From the NCBI RefSeq assembly GCF_000069185.1, contig NC_010397.1:2976001-3040000 (forward strand): a DNA stretch of 64,000 nucleotides, given 5' to 3'. Shown here piece by piece: positions 16,829 to 25,088 of the stretch (position 1 is its first letter; each line of letters opens with the position of its first letter). The stretch comes from Mycobacteroides abscessus ATCC 19977 (GTDB lineage: Bacteria; Actinomycetota; Actinomycetes; Mycobacteriales; Mycobacteriaceae). Made by a program: the position numbers and the translations under genes. The notes under the pieces are model-generated. The model ran no database searches. It was not told the DNA's origin and was given only the letters and a program-made list of their open reading frames with translations.

Positions 16829-17406
16829 TCGTGGTCGGCGCCGTCGGCGAGATGCTCACATGGCACCTCGATCACATCAGTACGCGCGGCCAGGTAGGGA
16901 CCGGCTCCCCGGTCGGCAGCCAGCGCACTCAGCACCGGACCGACGTGCTCCGAACCGAGGTATACCGGGTGCCCCGGCCGCCCCGCAAATGTCGCCCGGA
17001 CAAGCGCCGAACGGCGGCCCCCACTGGCACGCAGCACCATCCGCACCACCTCCGGCCCGACGGACGGCAGGTCCACCAAGTGGATGAGCACCCCGACCAC
17101 GTCCGTGCGCGCGTGCACCAGTTCCAGCACCGCCCGTACCGACTCCGACACGCCGTCCCGCCACCGTGCGACCTCGATGCCGTGTGCGGGCGAGGGCATC
17201 TCGACAGACACAGCACCCTGGGTCACGTAGACCTCCTCGCAGCCGCCCCGGTCCAGCGCGGTGACGGCCAGCTCGAGCCACCGTCCGTTCGCGGCGAGGA
17301 TCTTCGGCATGCCGTAGCGATTGCCGGCCCCGGCCGCCAGCACCGCACCGACGACGACACCTGCCGTGGGGTCAGGTTCCATCTCCCTATCGAACCGCAC
17401 ACCCAT
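16816..17406 (-). CDS. MobA/MocA-like molybdenum cofactor nucleotidyltransferase
   Basis: The 196-residue protein has the nucleotide-binding signature VLAAGAGNRYGMPKIL (about residues 22-37) and the metal-site HLVDLPSVGPE. Both are typical of the MobA-like NTP transferase family that includes molybdopterin cytidylyltransferase (MocA) and Bacillus PucB. Such enzymes make the cytidine dinucleotide form of the cofactor used by xanthine dehydrogenase-type hydroxylases, which fits the molybdenum enzyme in this cluster. ATG 17382 is an alternative start that removes eight residues. It runs convergent to the allantoin permease and divergent from the dctA-like gene. Confidence 0.85.
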   Translation of the reverse strand: MGVRFDREMEPDPTAGVVVGAVLAAGAGNRYGMPKILAANGRWLELAVTALDRGGCEEVYVTQGAVSVEMPSPAHGIEVARWRDGVSESVRAVLELVHARTDVVGVLIHLVDLPSVGPEVVRMVLRASGGRRSALVRATFAGRPGHPVYLGSEHVGPVLSALAADRGAGPYLAARTDVIEVPCEHLADGADHDYRP

Positions 17407-17474
17407 GTCGTGCGTAATACGGGCTGAATCCGGTGTTCACATCCAATAAACAGGCCGTGGTTACGGTCGCGCCC

Positions 17475-18836
17475 ATGCCGACCGCGATCGAGGTACCCGC
17501 CAGCGAGATGGTGCGTCTGGCGAACAAGCCGCCCTGGTATCGCTCGCTATTCGTCCAGCTTCTGGTGGCGATCGTCGCAGGTGTGGTCATCGGCTGGCTG
17601 TGGCCGGGCCTGGGCGCCGACCTGCGCCCCTTGGCCGACGGTTTCATCAAGCTGATCAAGATGCTGATCGCCCCGATCATCTTCTGCACGGTGGTGCTCG
17701 GCATCGCCCATGTCGGCGACCTCAAGTCCGTCGGCCGCATCGGCGTCAAGGCGCTCATCTACTTCGAGGCGGTAACCACCTTCGCGCTGCTCTTCGGCCT
17801 GCTGGTGGGAAATCTCGCCAAGCCGGGAGCGGGCTTTCACATCGACGCCGGGACGCTGGCGACCGGGGCCGACGCCATCGCGAAGAAGACCAACAACGGG
17901 GAGCTACCCCACACCGTCGAGTTCCTGCTCGGCATCATCCCCTCATCCATCGTCTCGGCCTTCGCCGAAAACGCCTTGCTTCAGGTGCTGTTCTTCGCGG
18001 TGCTGTTCGGCCTGGCGCTGGCCAAGTTCGGCGAATCAGGTCCGCCAGTGGTACTCGAATTCATCGACCACCTCAGCCACATCTTCTTCACCATCATCGG
18101 GTGGATCATGCGGCTGGCGCCGGTGGGAGCGCTTGGCGCGATGGCCTACATCGTGGGCCAGTACGGCATCGGCTCGTTGAGCAGCTACGGCAAGCTCATC
18201 GCCGCCTGCTATGCCGCCGCGCTGCTGTTCATCGGCGTTCTGGCGGTGATCGCCCGGCTCTTCGCGGGGGTGAACCTCTGGAGGTTCGTCGTCTACATCA
18301 AGGACGAATTGTTCCTGGCTCTCGGCACCGCCTCCACCGAGGTGGTATTGCCGCGCATCATGACCAAGCTCAACCACGCGGGGTGCTCCAAGACCACCAC
18401 CGGGCTGGTCATCCCCACCGGGTACTCCTTCAATCTCGACGGAGCCACCTTGTATCTGTCGATCTGCGTGCTCTTCCTTGCCCAGGCCCTGGGGGTCAAC
18501 CTGACCCTCGGCGAACAGATCACCGCGGTGCTGGTGCTGATGTTGACCTCGAAAGGCATGGCGGGCGTGCCGGGTTCGTCATTCCTCGCACTCTCGGCGA
18601 CCGTGGCCGCCATAGGCCACGGCGCCATCCCGGTGGCAGCCGTTGCGCTGCTGCTGGGCGCCGATCGCATCATGGACTCGATGCGCGTCTCGGTGAACCT
18701 ACTGGGCAATTGCGTGGCGACGCTGGTGGTGGCCCAGTGGGAAGGCCAGCTCGATAAGGACCGCATGTGCAAGGTTCTCGCTGGTCAACAGGTCGTGAAC
18801 GAGCCCGAGGGGGAATCGGCAGCTGCACACCCCTGA
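17475..18836 (+). CDS. Dicarboxylate/cation symporter, DctA type
   Basis: The 453-residue membrane protein belongs to the glutamate/C4-dicarboxylate symporter family. Typical segments are FIKLIKMLIAPIIFCTVVLGIA, TASTEVVLPRIMTK, PTGYSFNLDGATLYLS, and the late MLTSKGMAGVPGSSFLALSAT with its conserved substrate-binding loop. A GTG at 17433 would add 14 residues; ATG 17475 gives the better family-like N-terminus. It is followed after 25 bases by the CitE-like aldolase and then allantoicase, so the three probably form an operon. Its role may be import of a carboxylated ureide or of C4 acids; the transported compound is not evident from sequence. Confidence 0.9.
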   Translation: MPTAIEVPASEMVRLANKPPWYRSLFVQLLVAIVAGVVIGWLWPGLGADLRPLADGFIKLIKMLIAPIIFCTVVLGIAHVGDLKSVGRIGVKALIYFEAVTTFALLFGLLVGNLAKPGAGFHIDAGTLATGADAIAKKTNNGELPHTVEFLLGIIPSSIVSAFAENALLQVLFFAVLFGLALAKFGESGPPVVLEFIDHLSHIFFTIIGWIMRLAPVGALGAMAYIVGQYGIGSLSSYGKLIAACYAAALLFIGVLAVIARLFAGVNLWRFVVYIKDELFLALGTASTEVVLPRIMTKLNHAGCSKTTTGLVIPTGYSFNLDGATLYLSICVLFLAQALGVNLTLGEQITAVLVLMLTSKGMAGVPGSSFLALSATVAAIGHGAIPVAAVALLLGADRIMDSMRVSVNLLGNCVATLVVAQWEGQLDKDRMCKVLAGQQVVNEPEGESAAAHP

Positions 18837-18861
18837 GCACCGCACCCACGAGTCTGCGAAC

Positions 18862-20112
18862 ATGGGACCCGTGGCAGCGGCATCCTCATCGAACCCAGTA
18901 GATGCCGGCAGCCCCGGCTGGCTGACTCCGATCGCGGAGTTGCTGACGGCCGCCGACGCCGAGCTCGCCACTGCCTATCCGGAGACGCGCGATGAACCGC
19001 AACCCATCCACACCGTGTACGTCAGCGCGGCCCTGGCCGACGTCGAGCTACCCGGGCAATGGGGAGCATCCGCACTGGCGCTGACCGCGCGTCACGAACC
19101 GTCGCTGGCGGCGCTCGACACCCAGGGCGTCCTGCCCCGCGTCAAGGAACGCCTTGCCGCCGACCCCATCCAGGATCTGCGGCTGGACTTCGAGGACGGC
19201 TACGGCTGGCGCGGAGACAGCACCGAGGACGCCGACGCCCGCAAGGCGGGACGCACGTTGCGCGCACTGTCGATAGCGGCGAATCCTCCTGCGATACTGG
19301 GCATCCGAATCAAGGGCCTCACCTCATTACACCTGCGGCGCAGCGTGCGCACCCTGGAGCTGGTACTCGACGGCGCATCTGGGGTGCCACGGGGCTTCGT
19401 GACGACCATCCCGAAATTCCGCACCGTAACCCAAGTCGAGGCGGCACTGCGACTCTTCGACGAGCTAGAGCGTGTGCACGGATTACCCAGCGGCTCACTG
19501 CGATTCGAGCTGCAGATCGAGAGTCCGCAAGCGGTGCTCGGTGCCGACGGCGCCGTCACCTTGGCCAAGGCAATCCATCTGGCCCAGGGGCGCCTGACCG
19601 CGTTGCATTACGGCACGTACGACTACAGCGCGGCCTGCGGGATCGCCGCCGAACAGCAGTCCCTGGAGCATCCCGTGGCCGACCACGCCAAGGCGGTGAT
19701 GCTCGCCGCCGCGGCTCAGACGGGTGTATGGGTGTGCGACGGCTCCACGCAGGTGAACCCCGAGGGCTCACCCGAGCAGCAGGCCGCGGCGCTCACCCGC
19801 CACCACCGGCTGGTCACCCGCGCACTCGAGCGCGGCTATTGGCAGGGGTGGGACATGCACCCGGGACATCTGGTGACCCGCTGGCTGGCCACCTACGGAT
19901 TCCACCGGCGCGCGCTGGCGGTGGCCGGTCCGCGCATCCTCGCCTACCTGCAGCGCCAGGGTGGCGGTGTCGTCGACGAACCGGCGACGGCCCAAGCCCT
20001 GGCGACCGGGATCCTGCGTGGCCTGGACTGCGGCGCCTATACCGACAGCGCGCTACCGCCGGGATGCGACCGGGCGGTACTGAATCAACTCGTGCAACGC
20101 ACCCACAGCTGA
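18862..20112 (+). CDS. HpcH/HpaI (CitE-like) aldolase, DUF6986 type
   Basis: The 416-residue protein has the TIM-barrel features of the CitE/malyl-CoA lyase superfamily. These are RLDFEDGYGWRGD with acidic metal-site residues, the basic GIRIKGL strand and FELQIESPQAV with the second metal Glu. It is longer than CitE (about 270-300), as expected for the DUF6986 branch. Relatives handle glyoxylate or pyruvate carbanion chemistry. It lies between the carrier and allantoicase (27-base gap), whose pathway yields glyoxylate, so use of glyoxylate or of a ureide precursor is plausible but unproven. Confidence 0.8.
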   Translation: MGPVAAASSSNPVDAGSPGWLTPIAELLTAADAELATAYPETRDEPQPIHTVYVSAALADVELPGQWGASALALTARHEPSLAALDTQGVLPRVKERLAADPIQDLRLDFEDGYGWRGDSTEDADARKAGRTLRALSIAANPPAILGIRIKGLTSLHLRRSVRTLELVLDGASGVPRGFVTTIPKFRTVTQVEAALRLFDELERVHGLPSGSLRFELQIESPQAVLGADGAVTLAKAIHLAQGRLTALHYGTYDYSAACGIAAEQQSLEHPVADHAKAVMLAAAAQTGVWVCDGSTQVNPEGSPEQQAAALTRHHRLVTRALERGYWQGWDMHPGHLVTRWLATYGFHRRALAVAGPRILAYLQRQGGGVVDEPATAQALATGILRGLDCGAYTDSALPPGCDRAVLNQLVQRTHS

Positions 20113-20139
20113 CGCTGCGACAGGAGGAACCGACCAGCG

Positions 20140-21156
20140 ATGACCGGCAACGCACCCGCGGGGCTGCCCGACTTCACCATGCTTCCCGACTTGGCGCTGC
20201 GCCCCCTGGGCGGGGCGGTGATCTGGGCCAACGACGATCTGTTCGCCGAGAAGGAGAACCTGATCAAACCCGGGCCGGCCGACTACCGGCCCGCGACCTT
20301 CGGGCACAAGGGACAGGTCTATGACGGATGGGAGACCCGGCGCAGGCGTGACCCGGCCGGCGATCCCGGCCATGACGCCGCCATCGTGCGGCTGGGCGTC
20401 CCGGGGGTGATAGCGGGCGTCGTCGTCGACACCGCGTGGTTCAAGGGAAACTACCCGCCCGAGATCTCGGTCGAGGCGACGGAAGTCGAGGGATACCCGC
20501 CGGCGGCAGAGATAGCTCGAGATGCCTTATGGCACACCATTGTCCAGCGCACCAAGGTCTATGGCGACAGCCGCAATCCCTTCGACGTCGATTCGCCGCG
20601 ACGCTGGACTCACGTGCGGTTGACCATGTATCCCGACGGCGGGGTGGCACGACTGCGTGTGCACGGCCATGGGCAGCCGGATCCACGGTTTCTGCAGGCC
20701 GGACAGTTTGACCTGGCTGCCATCGAGAACGGCGGCCTGGTCACCGACTGCTCCAACCGGTTTTACAGCTCACCCCAGAATCTGCTGTTCCCTGGTGTCG
20801 CACGAGTCATGGGCGACGGATGGGAGACCGCCCGTCGCCGCGACGGCGCCAACGATTGGGTACATGTGCGGCTCGCCGGGGAGGGCTTGATCAGACTCGC
20901 CGAAATCGACACCTCCTACTTTGTGGGAAACAGCCCCGGGGCGTCAGCCCTGCAAGGACTAACCGCACAGGGCGATTGGGTACCGCTGCTAGCGCGAACC
21001 GCTCTGCAACCGGACACCCGGCACCGCTTCTTGTTGGACGGCCAGCAGCCCGTCACCGACGTGCGGCTAGACATCTACCCCGACGGCGGGCTGGCGCGGC
21101 TGCGCTTGTTCGGTGAGCTCACCGCGGCGGGGCGGGCCTCCCTCCAAGGGCATTGA
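20140..21156 (+). CDS. alc: Allantoicase
   Basis: Allantoicase hydrolyses allantoate to ureidoglycolate and urea. The 338-residue protein has the expected two homologous jelly-roll repeats, each with its own marker: YDGWETRRRRDP and DTAWFKGNYP in the first, DGWETARRRDGAND and DTSYFVGNSPG in the second. YPDGGVARLR and YPDGGLARLR close the repeats. AGGAGG lies 12 bases before the ATG, rather far, so the ribosome site is weak. It is the last gene of the dctA-aldolase-alc run and completes the route from urate to urea. No ureidoglycolate lyase or urease follows in this window. Confidence 0.96.
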   Translation: MTGNAPAGLPDFTMLPDLALRPLGGAVIWANDDLFAEKENLIKPGPADYRPATFGHKGQVYDGWETRRRRDPAGDPGHDAAIVRLGVPGVIAGVVVDTAWFKGNYPPEISVEATEVEGYPPAAEIARDALWHTIVQRTKVYGDSRNPFDVDSPRRWTHVRLTMYPDGGVARLRVHGHGQPDPRFLQAGQFDLAAIENGGLVTDCSNRFYSSPQNLLFPGVARVMGDGWETARRRDGANDWVHVRLAGEGLIRLAEIDTSYFVGNSPGASALQGLTAQGDWVPLLARTALQPDTRHRFLLDGQQPVTDVRLDIYPDGGLARLRLFGELTAAGRASLQGH

Positions 21157-21237
21157 CGCCACCTACGCCGTCCCGCACCGAGGTTTCCGACTCCTGCCGT
21201 GTAAGGATCTTGTAAACCCGGCGCCCACTCGCTCGAC

Positions 21238-21263
21238 GAAATCCCTTGCTATTCAGGGATTTC
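21238..21263. terminator. Hairpin downstream of allantoicase
   Basis: GAAATCCCT (21238-21246) pairs perfectly with AGGGATTTC (21255-21263) around an 8-base loop, 82 bases after the alc stop. There is no long T tract, which is common for mycobacterial terminators. It could equally be a protein site, since three more palindromes follow it. Confidence 0.4.
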
Positions 21264-21270
21264 AGGAAGT

Positions 21271-21338
21271 TCACAGCTATTCTGTGAGCCGCGCCATAGG
21301 TGCCGATTTCAACTGACAGTTCTACAGTTTCAACTGTC
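21271..21338. promoter_or_regulatory. Cluster of palindromes before the aldo/keto reductase gene
   Basis: Three inverted repeats lie within 70 bases: TCACAG-N5-CTGTGA (21271-21287), AACTG-A-CAGTT (21311-21321) and ACAGTT-TC-AACTGT (21324-21337). The last two share half-sites and also make GACAGTT-N10-AACTGTC (21315-21338). They lie 70-140 bases before the start of the reductase, in DNA of lower GC content, and look like tandem operator sites. No regulator gene is adjacent. Confidence 0.4.
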
Positions 21339-21406
21339 ACAAGGACGTGTCGCTCCCGGGTATCAATTCCACTGCTCCTTCAGCCGCAGAGTGATTGGAG
21401 TCCGTA

Positions 21407-22297
21407 GTGCATCCATGCACTGTCCCCACAGTTCGCTTCCATAACGGTGTCGACATCCCCCAGCTGGGCCTCGGTGTCGCCGCCATCCCCGACGCAGAAG
21501 CGGAAACCATTGTCCGGCAAGCACTTGATGCCGGGTATCGGCATATCGATACCGCGACCAGATACGGCAACGAGCGCGGCGTCGGCCTCGGCATCTCTCG
21601 CTCGGGTGTATGCCGGGAAGAAGTTTTCGTCACCACGAAGCTATGGGTAGACGATTTCCGAGATGCCGCCAGCGCTTTCGCGCGGAGCCTTGAGGCGCTC
21701 GGCACCGACTATGTGGATCTATTCCTCATTCATTGGCCCGCACCGGATTACGGACAGTATGTGACGGCGTGGCAGCAGATTGTGCAGCTGTATCTCTCCG
21801 GCGACATCCGCGCCATCGGCGTATCCAACTTCGAACCTGAGCACGTGCAAGCCATCGTGGACGCGACCGGCGTGCTGCCGGTGATCAACCAGGTGGAACT
21901 ACATCCGTACTTCCAGCAGCGAAAGTTGCGGCAGTTCAACTCAGATCGGGAAATCGTCACCGAGGCCTGGAGTCCCCTTGCCCAGGGCATCGGTACCGCC
22001 GAGGACTCGCCGCTGGCGGCGCTGGCCGCCAAGCACAACAAGACACCGGCTCAGCTGATCCTGCGTTGGCATATCGAGCTAGGACATGTGGTGATCCCGA
22101 AGACATGCTCGCCCCAACGGTTGACGGAGAATCTGCAGATCTTCGATTTCAGTTTGTCCCCGGAAGATCTGGACGTGTTCGCTCAGTTCGACCAGCCCAA
22201 CGGCAGACTCGGAACACACCCCAACGAAGGATTCTCGGCGCACCATTCGGCGCGCAGTAGATGGCATCGGGACCGGCTGGCCAGACGAGCCGCCTAG
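21407..22297 (+). CDS. Aldo/keto reductase
   Basis: The 296-residue protein belongs to the AKR5-like group of NADPH-dependent carbonyl reductases. The catalytic tetrad is visible: Asp and Tyr in RHIDTATRYGNE, Lys in FVTTKLW and His in LFLIHWP. The cofactor-binding GVSNFEPEHV, NQVELHPYFQQ and late VIPKTCSPQRLTEN segments follow. I chose GTG 21407 because GGAG lies 6 bases upstream; a TTG at 21395 would add four residues. It stands alone after a palindrome-rich spacer and does not look part of the purine operons. The substrate is unknown. Confidence 0.9.
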   Translation: MHPCTVPTVRFHNGVDIPQLGLGVAAIPDAEAETIVRQALDAGYRHIDTATRYGNERGVGLGISRSGVCREEVFVTTKLWVDDFRDAASAFARSLEALGTDYVDLFLIHWPAPDYGQYVTAWQQIVQLYLSGDIRAIGVSNFEPEHVQAIVDATGVLPVINQVELHPYFQQRKLRQFNSDREIVTEAWSPLAQGIGTAEDSPLAALAAKHNKTPAQLILRWHIELGHVVIPKTCSPQRLTENLQIFDFSLSPEDLDVFAQFDQPNGRLGTHPNEGFSAHHSARSRWHRDRLARRAA

Positions 22298-22378
22298 TCA
22301 GCGGCCCGGGCTTCTTGCGGTCGCGCGGACGTGTTGACCGGTCCGCGCCGGCGCCCCCGCATCACATCAATAGAATCG

Positions 22379-23323
22379 GTGGCCGTGGCTGAACAAGACA
22401 AGACGGAGTCCGTGCCGGCCAAGGGAGAAGTGCCCTCCCTTGATGTGGAAGGCTCCGGAGTTCAACCCCCGGTCTCACCGGGCATACGCCGGGCTTTCTG
22501 GTGGTTGGAGCGCTTCGCACCCGGGATCGGATCACGCTGGGCGGTCGAGCTGTGGTGTACACCACCGGTCATCGAGTCCAGCCTGCGCATGCCACCGGGA
22601 GTGCCCGCCGGTGAACCCCTGGAGGCCCACTGGAACGGCCACCGGATCGCTGGCGAGTCCTGGGGCGAGGGTCCCACGGTCTACCTCGTACACGGTTGGG
22701 GTGGGCAGCGCCCCCACTTGGGGATTTTCATCAAGCCCCTGCTCCAGGCGGGGCATCGGGTCATCGCCTTCGACCTCCCCAGCCACAACGAGTCCGAGCA
22801 CGGCGCGCTGGCGCCCGGACGCACCACGCTCATCGAGTGCGCCGACGCGGTGGCCGCGATGATCGAGAAGCATGGGCCCGCTCGCGCCGTAGTGGCACAT
22901 TCCCTGGGTGCCAACGCGACCACCTTCGCCGCGGCCAAGGGCGCACCGGTGGGCCGTGTGGTCTACCTGGCGCCGATGGGCGACTTCCCGCTGTACCTGG
23001 ATCTGTTCGCCGCACGTCATGGCTTCGGCCCACGGATACGCGCGGGGCTGCAACGGCAGCTGGAGCGGCGCATCGGCATGACCCTGCCCGAAACCGAATT
23101 GGTCCGGGTCGCCGCCCAAGCCGGCCATCCACCGCTGCTGCTCATTCATGACCCCGACGACCCCGATACTCCCTACGCGTCGAGCGAACAGCTGGCGCGG
23201 TCGTGGCCCGGAGCGCGCTTCATGGCCACGAAGGGACTCGGCCGGCTCGCGCACTACCGAATCTTGCGGCACCGCCCCGCCATCAACGCGGGCCTGGAAT
23301 TCATCGGTTCCGCTTCGGGTTAG
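22379..23323 (+). CDS. Alpha/beta hydrolase
   Basis: The protein of about 314 residues has an alpha/beta hydrolase core. The oxyanion region is TVYLVHGWGGQRPHLG, the nucleophile elbow is VVAHSLGAN (Ser) and the acid loop is LLIHDPDDPDTPY. The C-terminal GLGRLAHYRILRHR probably supplies the His. The first 60 residues are polar and poorly conserved, and the start is uncertain: GTG 22379 and GTG 22385 are both possible, and GTG 22331 would add 16 residues. No signal peptide is seen. Its last four bases overlap the convergent SDR gene. The substrate is unknown. Confidence 0.8.
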   Translation: MAVAEQDKTESVPAKGEVPSLDVEGSGVQPPVSPGIRRAFWWLERFAPGIGSRWAVELWCTPPVIESSLRMPPGVPAGEPLEAHWNGHRIAGESWGEGPTVYLVHGWGGQRPHLGIFIKPLLQAGHRVIAFDLPSHNESEHGALAPGRTTLIECADAVAAMIEKHGPARAVVAHSLGANATTFAAAKGAPVGRVVYLAPMGDFPLYLDLFAARHGFGPRIRAGLQRQLERRIGMTLPETELVRVAAQAGHPPLLLIHDPDDPDTPYASSEQLARSWPGARFMATKGLGRLAHYRILRHRPAINAGLEFIGSASG

Positions 23324-24219
23324 CCGATGCCGGGAGACGAGGCCGGCGCCGCTCCCGCCTTCTGGCCGCGCGAGGAATACCAGCGGTAGTAGTCGTTCTG
23401 CACCCTACTGACAATCCCCGGCACCGCGCGATAGGCGTCGCGGTACAGGATGCCCAACGGATTGTTCACTTCGGGGCTCTGCCGCCGAATCGCCCCGACG
23501 ACCATGTCGACACCCTCATCCAGCGTCAGTGAGGCATACTCGCTCCAGTCCGTCGGGGCGATCATGTCGGTCGAGACCAATGGCAGATGGACATTGGTGA
23601 CGCGCACGCCGTCGGCCCGGCTCTCGATACCCGCGATGCGCAGCACCGCATCCATGGCCGCCTTCGATCCGACATAGGCGGAGAATTCGGGCAGGTTGCC
23701 CAGCACCCCGATCGACGAGCTGTGCACAATATGCCCCGAACCGCGGGCACGCATGCCGGGCAGCAGGCGCAGCACCAGTCCGACGCCGCCGAGGTAGTTG
23801 ATCGCGACCGTCCGCTCATAGTCATGAAGCCGATACTCGGAATCAGCCACCGAACGCATGATCGATCGGCCCGCATTCAGCACCAGAATGTCCGGCGCCC
23901 CAAAGCCTTCGAGCACCGCATCGGCCACCGCGTCCGCCCCCGCGGCCGTGGACAGATCACCGGGCAGAGCGTGGGCAGCGCCACCACGTGCGGTGATACC
24001 GCGCACCACCTCGCCGAGCTCATCGGCACGCCGCCCGGTGACGATGACGATGCCTCCCGCCTCGGCTACGCGTTCGGCCAGCCTCCGGCCGATCCCGCTT
24101 GACGCGCCGGTGACCAACACGGTACGGCCATGCACGCGCTCGGCGAGCGGCGGCGTCCAGGGGTAGGTGACTCCAATGGGCTTGGTGAAGACGTTGATCA
24201 TGTGCCTGACGGCCCGCAT
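23320..24219 (-). CDS. Short-chain dehydrogenase/reductase
   Basis: The 299-residue SDR has the cofactor motif TGASSGIG, NAG in LVLNAGRS, and the catalytic Ser and YxxxK in HSSSIG and YVGSKAAM. An N-terminal extension of about 30 residues and a C-terminal tail ending in RVQNDYYRWYSS make it one of the longer, probably membrane-associated SDRs that mycobacteria carry for lipid metabolism. ATG 24219 is preceded by GGAG at a good distance. GTG 24258 would add 13 residues. A TTGACA-N8-TGTCAA palindrome upstream may control it. The substrate is unknown. Confidence 0.85.
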   Translation of the reverse strand: MRAVRHMINVFTKPIGVTYPWTPPLAERVHGRTVLVTGASSGIGRRLAERVAEAGGIVIVTGRRADELGEVVRGITARGGAAHALPGDLSTAAGADAVADAVLEGFGAPDILVLNAGRSIMRSVADSEYRLHDYERTVAINYLGGVGLVLRLLPGMRARGSGHIVHSSSIGVLGNLPEFSAYVGSKAAMDAVLRIAGIESRADGVRVTNVHLPLVSTDMIAPTDWSEYASLTLDEGVDMVVGAIRRQSPEVNNPLGILYRDAYRAVPGIVSRVQNDYYRWYSSRGQKAGAAPASSPGIG

Positions 24220-24268
24220 CCGATCACTCCATTTTCCCTGCGCTGTCGGCTTTTTCACGAGCCATCAT

Positions 24269-24296
24269 CATGTTGACATCGCACGTTGTCAAGATG
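24269..24296. promoter_or_regulatory. TetR-like operator palindrome upstream of the SDR gene
   Basis: TTGACA (24273-24278) and TGTCAA (24287-24292) form a perfect inverted repeat with 8 bases between, and CAT/ATG pairs extend it outward with one mismatch per side. It lies about 50 bases before the SDR start on the minus strand. The remaining noncoding bases from 24220 to 24501 show no gene that I can support. Confidence 0.45.
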
Positions 24297-24501
24297 GCGC
24301 GCAGACTTGCGGATGAGCGATGCCGGTTGATGAAGCACCGCAAGGTGCGTCTCCGTGGGGCGGAGCAGCCTCAAACGAGACTGCTGCAGCCGCAGCCCGG
24401 GGCGAGGTGGCGTGAGATCCGTTCGGCCCCATGCAGAAACTGGTTTCTTCTCCGTCTCGAGGAGTACCCACGGAGCTCGGCGAGAAATTCGCTCGCAGGA
24501 G

Positions 24502-24993
24502 TCAATCCGTCACGTGCATTGCCATGGCCGCGGTGAATATCACGCAGCTCAGGGTTGCCGCGAGGACACGGCCATGGTTGATTATCGTCCACTTTCGCTC
24601 GAAGGCATGTCGCAATGCGTGCCATTGCTCATCGGTCTGCGGAATCGGCGCCTTAATGATGGCCAGATTCAGCGGAATGTTTCCAGCGTAGGTCAGCGCC
24701 AGCGTCAGCAGATAGAGCACCAAGCCCAGTACGACCGGCAACGCCAGCGACGTTCCGGCCGTAAAGGCCAGTACGACCGAGACAAGCTGACTCACGAGGG
24801 CAAGAGCTGATACACAGAGAAACACCGGGTTAGCCACCGACGAGACCAATGCTCTGATCGCCAAAACCATTGAGCGGTCATCTATTTTACGCAAACCCGG
24901 CATGACACTGTTCGAGTACGCAAACACTGTGCCGGCAACCAATCCGGTTGTGACAATCGCCACCGCCATCGCCACCGCCATGATTGTTTTCAC
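24502..24993 (-). CDS. DUF1772 (anthrone oxygenase-like) membrane protein
   Basis: The 163-residue protein has four hydrophobic helices, at about residues 3-25, 50-75, 82-105 and 142-160. The GNIPLNLAI motif follows the third, as in the DUF1772/anthrone oxygenase family. A polar loop with WHALRHAFERKW precedes the last helix. GTG 24993 follows GGAG by five bases. Some relatives in other bacteria are oxygenases of aromatic polyketides, but most actinobacterial members have no known role. It sits alone between an SDR and an orphan Mce gene. Confidence 0.75.
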   Translation of the reverse strand: MKTIMAVAMAVAIVTTGLVAGTVFAYSNSVMPGLRKIDDRSMVLAIRALVSSVANPVFLCVSALALVSQLVSVVLAFTAGTSLALPVVLGLVLYLLTLALTYAGNIPLNLAIIKAPIPQTDEQWHALRHAFERKWTIINHGRVLAATLSCVIFTAAMAMHVTD

Positions 24994-25088
24994 TATTTCT
25001 CCGCTCGTCTCGTATCCAAGCCCTAGCAGTGGCGGGCTCGCCTACTCTGGCCATGACACAACCCTTGCCGAATCCTTAGGTCGCCTGC

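Noticed and set aside
24220..24501. Short open frames as a gene between SDR and DUF1772
   Set aside because: They have no ribosome site or family-like sequence, and are typical chance frames.
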